Source: Streptococcus massiliensis DSM 18628
Lineage (GTDB): Bacteria > Bacillota > Bacilli > Lactobacillales > Streptococcaceae
Assembly (NCBI RefSeq): GCF_000380065.1
Contig: NZ_KB904431.1
Location: 2,900-47,819, forward strand
Reading direction: 5' to 3'
DNA length: 44,920 nt
Program-made: the position numbers and the translations under genes
Notes under the pieces: generated by a model
Told to the model about the DNA's origin: nothing
What the model saw: the letters and a program-made list of their open reading frames with translations, nothing else
The model's database searches: none
Part shown: one piece after another, positions 7,810 to 15,906 of the stretch
How positions within the stretch are numbered: the first letter of the stretch is position 1
Layout of the letters: each line of letters starts with the position of its first letter

Positions 7810-9490
7810 GTTGACGATTCCTTACAGTTGCATAAATAATGATAGCAACAAAAATTATCTGACAAAGTATCGTCTCTAGACTTGGGTAGAATCCAATGAA
7901 ATCAATGGTTGGCACACCTTTCACAAGATGATTTGGCAATAGATTGGTCAACTGAAGAGCATGAATGCTGACCCCTAGCATTTTAAAGGCAAGGGCATAG
8001 ATGAGCCAAGTCAGCCAAAAGAAAATCTTATAAGGCTTAAATTGATTGGTCATAAAGGTCATCGCAACCGCAATGGCAATCAAAACAAGAATGGCAAGGG
8101 TAATTCCAAGTAAAAATTGTCCCAAAGTAATCCGAGGTAGAATCCCTACATAAAAGAGGACTGTTTCTGCCCCCTCACGGAAAACAGCTAAAAAGCTGAG
8201 GGCAAACATCGAAATAAACGATCCTGTCGCAGTTACCGTTTTCATCTGTTGCTCCATGAAGTCATTCCACTTCTTGACTGATGATTTTGAGTGAAGCCAA
8301 ATTCCAATCACAATCATCATGATAACGGCCACAATCCCTACCGCACCTTCAATGATTTCGCGGTTGGAGCCAGAAGCCATTGTTGGAAAGAGCGTTTGAA
8401 GAAGGTAAGCAATCAATAGACTTGCCAGAATCCCTAAACCTGCACCAGCATAAACCCAAGTTAGACCTTTCTTTTGTTTGCTAGCTTTCAGAGTGGAGAC
8501 GAGTGCCATGATAATAAGGAGCGCCTCAATACCTTCCCGCAAGAGGATTAACATAGCATCGAAGAAATTATAGCTCGCAGACGTATCAATAGCTGATAAA
8601 TCATCAATCAAGGCTTGGAGTTTTGTCTGGTATTCTGCTTCAGACCCTCGCACCATGATAACAGGACTTTCACTCTCTACACGAGTATAAAGGCTAGAAT
8701 TGCGCGTGGAAACATCTCCTTCAATCGTCGGCCAAATCGTGATAAATTCCTTCATCGTCGCTGCTGCCTTGCTCTTATCTCCATTTTTGAATTGCTCCTG
8801 TGCTTTTTTTAATAAATCAATCCCATCTTTAAGAGTGAGGTTTTCATTTGTAGCAGCAATTTTCTCACCTGAAACAAAACTTTGAATTGCATTTTTTAAG
8901 TCATCAAAAGAGCTTTGAATAGCTTCAAAATCTGTCGGTTCTGTTTCAATGCTGGAACGTAAAAATGAAATCGCTGTCTCGATTTTTCCATAGTGAGCAG
9001 AACTATTGCTGCGGACAATTGCTTCATTAGTCGTCCAAGTACTGTTCATATTTTTAAAAGCTTTTTGAGTCGCTTGGAGATTTTTTGAGCTAATAGCTTC
9101 TTGCAAATGATTAAATGTCGGTGACATTTTATCTTGCAACTTTTTCTTCTCAGCATTGACATCAACAGGATTTTGTTCTTTTTCAAAATCTAGCAAACGA
9201 GCTGAAATCGTTGTTAGTTTTTCCTCTGTTACCTCGCCAGTCATTTCCAAGGCTTGACTAACCTTTTTGCCAGCTTTTGAGTCATGATTAGTCGTCTCTG
9301 AAAACTCTGTCTTTAGTTCAGAAACAAGCTCTTTAGCTCTTGCTTGATCTCCATTTTTGACTGCAGTTGTCGCATCTGTTATTTTGATAAATAGCGAACT
9401 ATAAGACTCTGCTGCAAAAGCAGGGCTAGCAAACATAAAAATAATGACTAATAAGGAAAAAATATATTTATTCAAACAAGGCTTGACCAA
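7802..9490 (-). CDS. efeU: FTR1/EfeU family iron permease with long extracellular domain
   Basis: Ferrous/ferric iron permease of the oxidase-dependent iron transporter family. Residues 1-27 look like a signal peptide ending AFA-A. Residues 28-305 form an alpha-helical extracytoplasmic domain, and about 308-560 carry seven hydrophobic segments. Both iron-binding REGxE motifs are present: REGIE (318-322) and REGAE (438-442). The start is a TTG inside the end of efeB, chosen because AAAAAAGGAGAATATC precedes it directly; no upstream ATG fits as well. In the efe system EfeO and EfeB are thought to feed iron to this permease. Confidence 0.9.
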   Translation of the reverse strand: MVKPCLNKYIFSLLVIIFMFASPAFAAESYSSLFIKITDATTAVKNGDQARAKELVSELKTEFSETTNHDSKAGKKVSQALEMTGEVTEEKLTTISARLLDFEKEQNPVDVNAEKKKLQDKMSPTFNHLQEAISSKNLQATQKAFKNMNSTWTTNEAIVRSNSSAHYGKIETAISFLRSSIETEPTDFEAIQSSFDDLKNAIQSFVSGEKIAATNENLTLKDGIDLLKKAQEQFKNGDKSKAAATMKEFITIWPTIEGDVSTRNSSLYTRVESESPVIMVRGSEAEYQTKLQALIDDLSAIDTSASYNFFDAMLILLREGIEALLIIMALVSTLKASKQKKGLTWVYAGAGLGILASLLIAYLLQTLFPTMASGSNREIIEGAVGIVAVIMMIVIGIWLHSKSSVKKWNDFMEQQMKTVTATGSFISMFALSFLAVFREGAETVLFYVGILPRITLGQFLLGITLAILVLIAIAVAMTFMTNQFKPYKIFFWLTWLIYALAFKMLGVSIHALQLTNLLPNHLVKGVPTIDFIGFYPSLETILCQIIFVAIIIYATVRNRQHG

Positions 9491-10700
9491 GATATTCTCC
9501 TTTTTTTACACCTGCAAAACAAGCGAAAAGACCGCTACCGATGTGGGTAATATATTCATTCATCTTATCATCATTTCCGAGATTCGTCTGAATCTTGATA
9601 AACTGCTCAGGATCTTTTTGAAATGCAATAAAGAGAAGACCTGTATCAAACTGTCCTGTCACGTCATCAATTCCACTCGAATAGGAATAGGAACGTCGGT
9701 AAATCGGCACACCTGCTTCTTTCGCTAAACGAACATGGGCATCAACTGGGATAAAGAGCTCGCCATTTTCATCGCGTAAATTCAGATCAACAGGGTCAAA
9801 CTCATTTTTTTGTCCAAGCGGTGCACCGCTTTCCTTGTAGCGTCCAAAGGTGTTTTCTTGTTCTTTTAGACTTGTTCGATCCCAGGTATCTAAAAACATC
9901 TGAATCCTACGAACAGCCATATAAGAGCCACCTTTCATCCAGCCTGCCTCATCGGTCCAAATCACTTCATTAAAACGTTTTTCAGTCGTATCATTTGCTG
10001 TTCCATCTTTGAAACCAAAAAGGTTACGCGGAGTTTCCATGCGGTCTCCAATTGCCGCAAAACCTGACTGACTCCATTTCATAGCTACAATACGGCGACT
10101 TGTTCGAATTAGATTGCGCACAGCATGAAAAGCAACTTGCTCATCATCGGCACAAGCCTGGATTACGATGTCTCCACCTGTGTATTTTTCTCGTAAAATT
10201 TCCCTTGGAAATGGAGGTAAATCTCGAAAAGCTTTGGGTCTTTTCTTTTCCAATCCCATTTTTTTGAGAAAAGAATTTGAAACTCCAAAAGTCAAGGTTA
10301 GACGATGAGGATTGAGCCCAACGACTTCACCAGTGTCATTGGGTGGTAAATAAACGTTGTCTGAATCCTTTTCTACTAATTCGCCGTCCACCAAACATTG
10401 ACTATGCTTGGTCCATTCTTTAAACATAGCAATCACTTCGTCTCTGTCCGTTGATATTAGGTCTAGAACTACAAAGTAAATATTTTTCTGCATGGGCGTG
10501 ATAATCCCCGCCTGATGTTCACCATAAAAAGAAATTTTTTCGTCACCAACAACTAACTTTCTTTCATCAGCCGCTTGTTTACCGAAAAAAGCAGACGCAC
10601 CAGAGAGACCCAGTGCCAATCCAGCTCCTCCAATACCTGCTTTTTTCAGAAATTCGCGACGATCCATTTTCTTTTCAGTCCATTTTTCGTCATTTGTCAT
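9468..10700 (-). CDS. efeB: EfeB, Tat-exported DyP-type heme peroxidase
   Basis: Dye-decolorizing-type peroxidase of the EfeB branch, 410 residues. The N-terminus has a twin-arginine signal, DRREFLKK (Arg14-Arg15), then a hydrophobic stretch to about residue 40, so it is exported folded with heme by TatAC. The DyP signature is present: GFKDGTAN (229-236) with catalytic Asp232, and a candidate heme-ligand histidine in DAHVRLA (His322). In EfeUOB systems EfeB is proposed to oxidise ferrous iron or act on heme. It starts one base after the efeO stop with GGAGAAAAATAAG as ribosome site; Met12 is an alternative start that would keep the Tat motif. Confidence 0.95.
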   Translation of the reverse strand: MTNDEKWTEKKMDRREFLKKAGIGGAGLALGLSGASAFFGKQAADERKLVVGDEKISFYGEHQAGIITPMQKNIYFVVLDLISTDRDEVIAMFKEWTKHSQCLVDGELVEKDSDNVYLPPNDTGEVVGLNPHRLTLTFGVSNSFLKKMGLEKKRPKAFRDLPPFPREILREKYTGGDIVIQACADDEQVAFHAVRNLIRTSRRIVAMKWSQSGFAAIGDRMETPRNLFGFKDGTANDTTEKRFNEVIWTDEAGWMKGGSYMAVRRIQMFLDTWDRTSLKEQENTFGRYKESGAPLGQKNEFDPVDLNLRDENGELFIPVDAHVRLAKEAGVPIYRRSYSYSSGIDDVTGQFDTGLLFIAFQKDPEQFIKIQTNLGNDDKMNEYITHIGSGLFACFAGVKKGEYLGQALFE

Positions 10701-10701
10701 C

Positions 10702-11577
10702 TTATTTTTCTCCGTTTAAAATAACACCCATTTTACCTAGCGACTCACCTAAATTATGCACAGAAGTTGAAAGAGATTTTGTATCTTTTTCGGTCAATTC
10801 TGTGTAGAATTTATAATTTTCAGAGTCAGTCATGTAAGAGTCAAGTTTTGTATTGACTTCTTTAAAATCTTTGGTCAATTCTTCAGCGAGTTTACTATCT
10901 TTTTTCTCAATCAATGGTTTGAAAAGTTCAAAAATCTTTTCTGCACCTTCAATGTTTGCTCGGAAATCATACAAGTCTGTGTGAGAATAAAACTCTTCTT
11001 CACCAGTAATCTTTGTATCTGCCACTTCATTTAAAAGGTCAACAGCACCTGTCAACATAATCTCAGGAGTGACCTCAACTGTTGCAATTTTGGCTTTCAA
11101 CTCCTTGATATCATCTACCAGCTGATCTGCGTATTTTTCTGTACCTTCGGTGGTGTTTTGTTCCCACATAATACGTTCTAAACGATGGTAGCCTGACCAA
11201 CCTTCCTCGGTTTTATGCTCTTCTTTATAATCTACCAAACGAAGATCGATTTTTTCATCAGATTCTTTGAAGGTCTCAGCAATCGGCTCTGAACGCTCAT
11301 AAGCCATACGAATCAAAGGATAGACTTTCTTAGCTTCGTCCAATTTCCCAGCTTTCAAAAGATCGCGAAAACCTTCTGTATCGGTCAAAAGTTTATCAAT
11401 TTGCTCTTGAACAAATGCTTTATAATCAACTGTTGCTTGGTCAAGTTGTTTCTTTTCCGCTGATGACAGAGTGATCTTAGCATCGCTTGAAGAAGAACCG
11501 GTTGTCTTGCTATTATTTGCAGCACAGGCTGTTAATAGCAATAAAGACGAACAAATAAGAATAGCTGATTTTTTCAT
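10702..11577 (-). CDS. efeO: EfeO/EfeM-type iron-binding lipoprotein (M75 domain)
   Basis: Surface lipoprotein of 291 residues: signal peptide with lipobox LLTAC (Cys18), a serine-rich linker, then a helical imelysin-like M75 domain. The family HxxE metal-binding motif is HRLE at 131-134 (GYHRLERIMW). EfeO proteins bind iron outside the cell and pass it to EfeU. The N-terminal cupredoxin domain of E. coli EfeO is absent, so this is the short EfeM-like form. First gene of the efeO-efeB-efeU-tatC-tatA operon, with a clear promoter upstream. Confidence 0.92.
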   Translation of the reverse strand: MKKSAILICSSLLLLTACAANNSKTTGSSSSDAKITLSSAEKKQLDQATVDYKAFVQEQIDKLLTDTEGFRDLLKAGKLDEAKKVYPLIRMAYERSEPIAETFKESDEKIDLRLVDYKEEHKTEEGWSGYHRLERIMWEQNTTEGTEKYADQLVDDIKELKAKIATVEVTPEIMLTGAVDLLNEVADTKITGEEEFYSHTDLYDFRANIEGAEKIFELFKPLIEKKDSKLAEELTKDFKEVNTKLDSYMTDSENYKFYTELTEKDTKSLSTSVHNLGESLGKMGVILNGEK

Positions 11578-11638
11578 ATAATCTCCTAACTAGAAATGAG
11601 AGCTTCCCTCAATTTCCTAAAAAGTTTCTAACTTAGAT

Positions 11639-11667
11639 ATTTTACCAAAAATTTTATTAAATAGCAA
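11639..11667 (-). promoter_or_regulatory. Promoter of the efe-tat operon
   Basis: On the minus strand TTGCTA at 11667-11662 and TAAAAT at 11644-11639 are 17 bases apart, and the -10 is extended (TGGTAAAAT). The area is AT-rich; no iron-regulator box could be named with confidence. Confidence 0.65.
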
Positions 11668-11699
11668 TAATTATCTGAAAATTTAATACTGTTTTTTTA

Positions 11700-11730
11700 T
11701 AAAAGAAAAAGCACTCTAAACCGAGTGCTT
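11700..11730 (-). terminator. Terminator of the ClC gene
   Basis: AAGCACTC (11709-11716) pairs with GAGTGCTT (11723-11730). On the minus strand the stem is followed by TTTTTCTTTT. The hairpin overlaps the stop codon of the ClC gene. Confidence 0.85.
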
Positions 11731-13276
11731 AATTATCTAGTAAAAGCTCTTTTACTTGGGCAATTCGATTTTTCTTGACCACAAGTAAAATCGTATCTCC
11801 CAAATAAAGTCTGGTGCTGCCATTGACAGTCTGTTCTTTATCACCATGTATTTGTGTTGTAATGAGAATATCATGTGGCAACTCAAGTTCATGAACCTGA
11901 CGTCCTGCAATCTTTTCTGATACAGGAATTTCAATTAAAGTTGTTTCTCCTTCATCAACTAGATTTTCAGGGAGCATTTGCTCAAGCAAAGCCTCGTAAA
12001 CAGGAGCCCCGTGAAGCAAATCCATCACTGTATATGCAACTAAGGTTACTATGCCTAAAGGCATCAGACTACGGATATCTCCTACCATTTCGGTTACTAG
12101 AATCATCGCGGTCAACGGCGCCTTAGAAACAGCACCAAAGTAACCGCTCATTCCCAAAATAATGAAAAGTGGAAATTGTGCATCAGTCACCCAGTCCAAT
12201 CCTACAAATAAATGTCCCAGTACTGCTCCAAGTAGTGAACCTAATGCCAAAAGAGGGAGAAAAATCCCTCCTGGAAGTCCACTACCATAACTGATCATAC
12301 TAAAAATAAAACGGAGAAAAAAATAAATAACGAGTACACTAAATGTTAAACGATGGATTGGGAGTGACAAAATCAACTCATTTCCTCCACCTAAAAGTTG
12401 CGGCGAAAAATAACCTAAGGGTAAGATAAGGACAAAAGCAAGGAGGCTGTACCAATTTGGACTCAGATGCAATTTATCACCCAGCCAATGATAGACTTTG
12501 CCTATTCGTAAAATAGCCCATTCATAGACATAACCCGCTAAACCTAAGACCACTCCTAATAGCAAGTAAATCCAATAACGAGTCAAATCTAGGTGTGCGA
12601 CAACATCAGGCATACCCAGTACTGGTTTAAGCCCAAACATGGTTTGAGATACAAAATTCGCTGTTAAACTAGCCGCTAGTGTTGTTACCCAGACAAAACG
12701 AGTAAAATGGTGATAAACTTCCTCAACAACAAATAAGAGACCCGCAATCGGTGCATTAAAAGCCGCGGCTAATCCTGCTCCAGCTCCAGCGGCGATTAAT
12801 GTCCGTTGTTCTAGTGGACTAAGTTTAAAATATTTTCCCAGTCCTTTTCCTGCGGCAGCGCCTAGTTGAATACTTGGGCCTTCACGCCCTAACATCAAAC
12901 CACTTGAGATGGCTAGAACACCTGCAAGAAACTTTTTCCAAAGAATGTCCCACCAATCCATGCCCATAAGACCTTTAAGTTCTGCTTCAACATTGGGAAT
13001 TCCAGATCCTTTAATATCTTTGTCTGATTGAATCAGTTTTGCGTTGATCCAAGCTATGAACAAATAAGCCAGCCCGATCACACCTAACCAAATAAACTGG
13101 CTATGACTGTCTTGATATGCATTGAAAAAGAACTTAAAAATTTCACTAATCAGAAGTCGAAAACTTCCAACTACAATCCCTGCAAAGATACCTACAGCTA
13201 TTCCACGTAAAACTTGGATAAGAATGGAACTAGCAGCAAATTCATACTCTTTCTTTTGATCAGATGACTTCGTCAT
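11729..13276 (-). CDS. ClC-type chloride channel/antiporter with C-terminal TrkA_C domain
   Basis: Membrane protein of 515 residues of the voltage-gated chloride channel family. The selectivity-filter signatures are GSGIP (90-94), GREGP (130-134, gating Glu132) and GSGLPGGIFLP (331-341). A glutamate pair in FVVEEVYHH (about 185-186) fits the internal proton glutamate of H+/Cl- antiporters. The last 80 or so residues (EIPVSEKIAGRQVHELELP and onward) form a TrkA_C-like regulatory domain. Probably exchanges chloride for protons, as in acid resistance, though fluoride/proton exchange cannot be excluded by eye. Single gene with its own terminator. Confidence 0.92.
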   Translation of the reverse strand: MTKSSDQKKEYEFAASSILIQVLRGIAVGIFAGIVVGSFRLLISEIFKFFFNAYQDSHSQFIWLGVIGLAYLFIAWINAKLIQSDKDIKGSGIPNVEAELKGLMGMDWWDILWKKFLAGVLAISSGLMLGREGPSIQLGAAAGKGLGKYFKLSPLEQRTLIAAGAGAGLAAAFNAPIAGLLFVVEEVYHHFTRFVWVTTLAASLTANFVSQTMFGLKPVLGMPDVVAHLDLTRYWIYLLLGVVLGLAGYVYEWAILRIGKVYHWLGDKLHLSPNWYSLLAFVLILPLGYFSPQLLGGGNELILSLPIHRLTFSVLVIYFFLRFIFSMISYGSGLPGGIFLPLLALGSLLGAVLGHLFVGLDWVTDAQFPLFIILGMSGYFGAVSKAPLTAMILVTEMVGDIRSLMPLGIVTLVAYTVMDLLHGAPVYEALLEQMLPENLVDEGETTLIEIPVSEKIAGRQVHELELPHDILITTQIHGDKEQTVNGSTRLYLGDTILLVVKKNRIAQVKELLLDN

Positions 13277-13330
13277 CCCGTCTCCTCCTCTATCATAATC
13301 TTCCTATTTATTTTACCACATTTTGCAATA

Positions 13331-13353
13331 AGAAAAAACAGCTATTCAGCTGC
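13331..13353 (-). terminator. Terminator of the glucosaminidase gene
   Basis: CAGCT-ATTC-AGCTG at 13339-13352, followed on the minus strand by six T. Lies a dozen bases after the stop codon. Confidence 0.75.
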
Positions 13354-13364
13354 TTTCTTGACTT

Positions 13365-14063
13365 TTAGTGGTTAAAACGATTTGCCCACGCAAGATCCTC
13401 ATCTAAGATTTCCTGACTTGTGTATCTACCGCGGTAACTATTCCAGACACCAGATCCAGTTTGTGTAGCTTGACTGTCGTTATTATCATAAGCAGTCAAA
13501 CCGTATGCTTCAATGTAATAATTTAACTTTTGTGCATAGCTGGTATCTGTCGCATAAGTACCTGTCAATGCTGCTGTTGCATCTTGATAAGTAGAGGTAT
13601 TACTACGGTGCACCCCTGCATAACGATTCCATTGAAGAAGACGGGCATAATCTTGTAACGACTCTGCCCAAGATGGATAAACTCGGAAATTATCCATAAT
13701 CTTATAAGCATTTCCTTGACCATCATCTTCCCATGTCTCTAAGGATACAGCATTTCCATTGTATGCACCTTTAATTCCAAAAAGGTTGCCATAACGTGCA
13801 GCTAAACCTGACTGACCAGAGTTAGACTCGTGCATGGCCTGTGCAATCATAACACTTGGGTAGAGGTCGTTTGCATTAGCTATTTCAACCGCACTTGGCG
13901 CAATAGCTTGGATAAATTCTTGCTGACTGTTAACCTGAGGTGTTTCAGCCACTACTTTCGGTTCACGATGTTGGCTCAAACCATAAATTCCAATAAGGGC
14001 TGGCGCTAAAAAAAGTGTTGCAACAGCAATTCTCTTAAGACTCTTCTTCATTCTTCTTTTCAT
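13365..14063 (-). CDS. Secreted N-acetylglucosaminidase (LytG/FlgJ-like muramidase family)
   Basis: Peptidoglycan hydrolase of 232 residues. The start at 14063 (MKRRMKKSLKRIAVATLFLAP) follows AAGGATAAAGAG; a longer in-frame ORF upstream to 14153 has no ribosome site. Residues 1-30 are a positively charged signal peptide or anchor. The glucosaminidase domain (about 45-195) contains QAMHESNSGQSGLAARYGNLFGIKG, with the catalytic glutamate at about residue 79 (HES), and WNRYAGVH further on. A short tail follows, with no cell-wall binding repeats. Single gene; a promoter and a VicR-like box lie upstream. Confidence 0.88.
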   Translation of the reverse strand: MKRRMKKSLKRIAVATLFLAPALIGIYGLSQHREPKVVAETPQVNSQQEFIQAIAPSAVEIANANDLYPSVMIAQAMHESNSGQSGLAARYGNLFGIKGAYNGNAVSLETWEDDGQGNAYKIMDNFRVYPSWAESLQDYARLLQWNRYAGVHRSNTSTYQDATAALTGTYATDTSYAQKLNYYIEAYGLTAYDNNDSQATQTGSGVWNSYRGRYTSQEILDEDLAWANRFNH

Positions 14064-14114
14064 AATCTCTTTATCCTTCTGAATAATTATTACTTTGTGC
14101 ATATTCTTAAGACT

Positions 14115-14175
14115 AGGATAACAGAAAAAATAAAGATAGACAAGTTCTTCCAAATATTTTAATATAATCTTAACA
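14115..14175 (-). promoter_or_regulatory. Promoter of the glucosaminidase gene with WalR/VicR-like box
   Basis: Minus strand: TTGTCT at 14143-14138 and TATCCT at 14120-14115, 17 bases apart. About 16 bases upstream of the -35, at 14175-14159, is TGTTAA-N5-TATTAA, one mismatch from the two-hexamer box of the WalR (VicR) regulator, which controls murein hydrolases in streptococci. Confidence 0.4.
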
Positions 14176-14225
14176 TTTGTCCAACATTTTGTAAAAATAC
14201 GAGCAGAGGGTTTCTTATAGTTTAG

Positions 14226-14257
14226 AAAAAAATAACTGGGTTAAAGTTAAACCCAGC
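14226..14257 (-). terminator. Terminator of nox
   Basis: CTGGGTT (14236-14242) pairs with AACCCAG (14250-14256). On the minus strand TTATTTTTTT follows. Lies about 12 bases after the nox stop. Confidence 0.85.
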
Positions 14258-14267
14258 TACTTTTAAT

Positions 14268-15641
14268 TTATTCTGCACTCAAAGCTGCCATCGTTATATA
14301 GTTATATGGTTTATTGAAGTGCGGTAGGAAGAAAATATCTGTCAATGCCAATTTGTCAATCGTCACTTGTTCTTGAATAGCCAGTGAGAACATATGAATT
14401 CCCATTGAGATATTTTCATAAGATACCATTTGTGCACCCAAGATAACACGTGTGTCCTTATCGTAAACGATCTTAATCGCTACTTCGTAGTTGTCGTGCT
14501 TGATAAATTCTGGCTTTTGCAAATCGTTAAAGCCTGTTTCAACAGCATTATAACCAACCTCTTTAGCTTTTTCAAGAGTCAAGCCGGTTGAAACCATATG
14601 AAGTCCGTAGATAGAAATACCGTTTGAACCTTGCACACCGATTCCTTCTAATTCATGACCCGTTGCATTATAGGCGCCAACGATACCAGAACGAACGGCA
14701 TTTGAAGCAAGAGCGATATAGTTCATATCTTGACGAGCATTATCATAAATAGTTGCACAGTCACCAACTGCGTAAACGTCCGGCATTGATGTTTCTTGTT
14801 TCTTATTAACCAAGAAAGCACCATTACGGAAGAGTTCAATTTTACCATCAGCTAAGGCAGTGTTTGGACGGAAACCGACCGCAAGAATAACCATATCCAC
14901 ATCAAAAGTGGCTTTGTCAGTTACTAAGCGCTCAACTTTGCCATCTCCTTCGACTGCTTGTACTGTTTGACCAAGAGCCAATTCAATACCGTGGTCTTCC
15001 AAGTTCTTAGCCATTACATCTGTAAAGTCTTTGTCATAGTAGCCATTTAGAACAGTATCAACAATATCAACAAGAACAACTTTCTTGCCAAGGCGTTCGA
15101 AAGCTTCTGCCAATTCGACGCCAATATAGCCCGCACCAACTACTGCCACACGTTCGATATGCTTGCTCTTATCTTGAAGTTTTTCAATCACTTCTTCAGC
15201 ATTTTGGTATAATTTTACAAATTGCAGATTTTCCAAAGTTGCTTTAAATTCACGATTTCCTTCGACCAGCTCAACTCCCTTAATTGGTGGGACGATCGGT
15301 GTAGAACCTGTCGCAAAGATCAATTTTTCGTACGGCTCAACATGCTCTTGACCATTGACCAAGGCATGCACTTCTTTTTTATCATAATCAACAGAAAGAA
15401 CTGGACTTTCCATGTAGACTTTGGCACCTTTTGCTTCTAACTTTTCTTTGTCAGAATAGAACAAACCTTCTGGACCATCAATTTGCTTACCAATCCAAAG
15501 TGCCATTCCACAGCCAAGAAAAGAAATGTTAGAGTTTTGATCAAAAACAACGATTTCGTTTTCTGAACCAAAATTATCTAACATGGTATTAATGCATGCC
15601 GTACCAGCGTGATTCGCACCAATAACTACAATTTTACTCAT
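14268..15641 (-). CDS. nox: NADH oxidase, H2O-forming
   Basis: FAD-dependent enzyme of 457 residues that reduces oxygen to water with NADH, regenerating NAD+ and lowering oxygen stress. The N-terminal FAD-binding GANHAG motif (8-13) with His10, and the redox-active Cys44 in [11 protein letters not shown], mark the Nox-2 subgroup of the disulfide reductase family. A second dinucleotide motif [17 protein letters not shown] lies near 165-180, and AVGDC near 290 is the second FAD motif. Single gene with its own promoter, terminator and a cre site, divergent from apbE. Confidence 0.95.
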   Translation of the reverse strand: MSKIVVIGANHAGTACINTMLDNFGSENEIVVFDQNSNISFLGCGMALWIGKQIDGPEGLFYSDKEKLEAKGAKVYMESPVLSVDYDKKEVHALVNGQEHVEPYEKLIFATGSTPIVPPIKGVELVEGNREFKATLENLQFVKLYQNAEEVIEKLQDKSKHIERVAVVGAGYIGVELAEAFERLGKKVVLVDIVDTVLNGYYDKDFTDVMAKNLEDHGIELALGQTVQAVEGDGKVERLVTDKATFDVDMVILAVGFRPNTALADGKIELFRNGAFLVNKKQETSMPDVYAVGDCATIYDNARQDMNYIALASNAVRSGIVGAYNATGHELEGIGVQGSNGISIYGLHMVSTGLTLEKAKEVGYNAVETGFNDLQKPEFIKHDNYEVAIKIVYDKDTRVILGAQMVSYENISMGIHMFSLAIQEQVTIDKLALTDIFFLPHFNKPYNYITMAALSAE

Positions 15642-15677
15642 AAGAAAATTCCTACCTTCAAATAAATTTACTTATCA

Positions 15678-15706
15678 AGTATATCATAGGGTGGTAACGT
15701 TTACAA
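15678..15706 (-). promoter_or_regulatory. nox promoter with overlapping cre (CcpA) site
   Basis: Minus strand: TTGTAA at 15706-15701 and TATACT at 15683-15678, 17 bases apart, with an extended -10 (TGATATACT). The sequence TTGTAAACGTTACCA at 15706-15692 matches the cre consensus WTGNAANCGNWNNCW at every position and covers the -35 box, so CcpA binding would be expected to repress. Confidence 0.75.
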
Positions 15707-15846
15707 GAAATATGCTCACGATTTGAAAAAATATAAATTTCTTTCAGATTTTTATCGAAAGAACAGAAAAATTTTCTCATTTTTTACTTTCATACTTATT
15801 CTAGTGAACTTTTTAATTATACAAACATTTTCCCTTTCAGAAAAAG

Positions 15847-15875
15847 TTGTGAAAACGTTATCTATTTGGTATAAT
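15847..15875 (+). promoter_or_regulatory. apbE operon promoter with cre-like site
   Basis: TTGTGA at 15847-15852 and a perfect TATAAT at 15870-15875, 17 bases apart. GTGAAAACGTTATCT at 15849-15863 fits the cre consensus at all but the first position and overlaps the -35 and spacer. Confidence 0.7.
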
Positions 15876-15906
15876 AGTAAGAAGAGACAAGAAAGGTTGT
15901 ATTCTG

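Noticed and set aside
9444-9728. Plus-strand ORF of 94 codons opposite efeB
   Set aside because: Antisense shadow of a well-supported gene with no ribosome site or family resemblance. The same applies to other ORFs lying antisense or out of frame within recognised genes.
14064-14153. Longer start for the glucosaminidase (30 extra residues)
   Set aside because: No ribosome site upstream and the extension would put residues in front of a normal signal peptide; it also overlaps the promoter.
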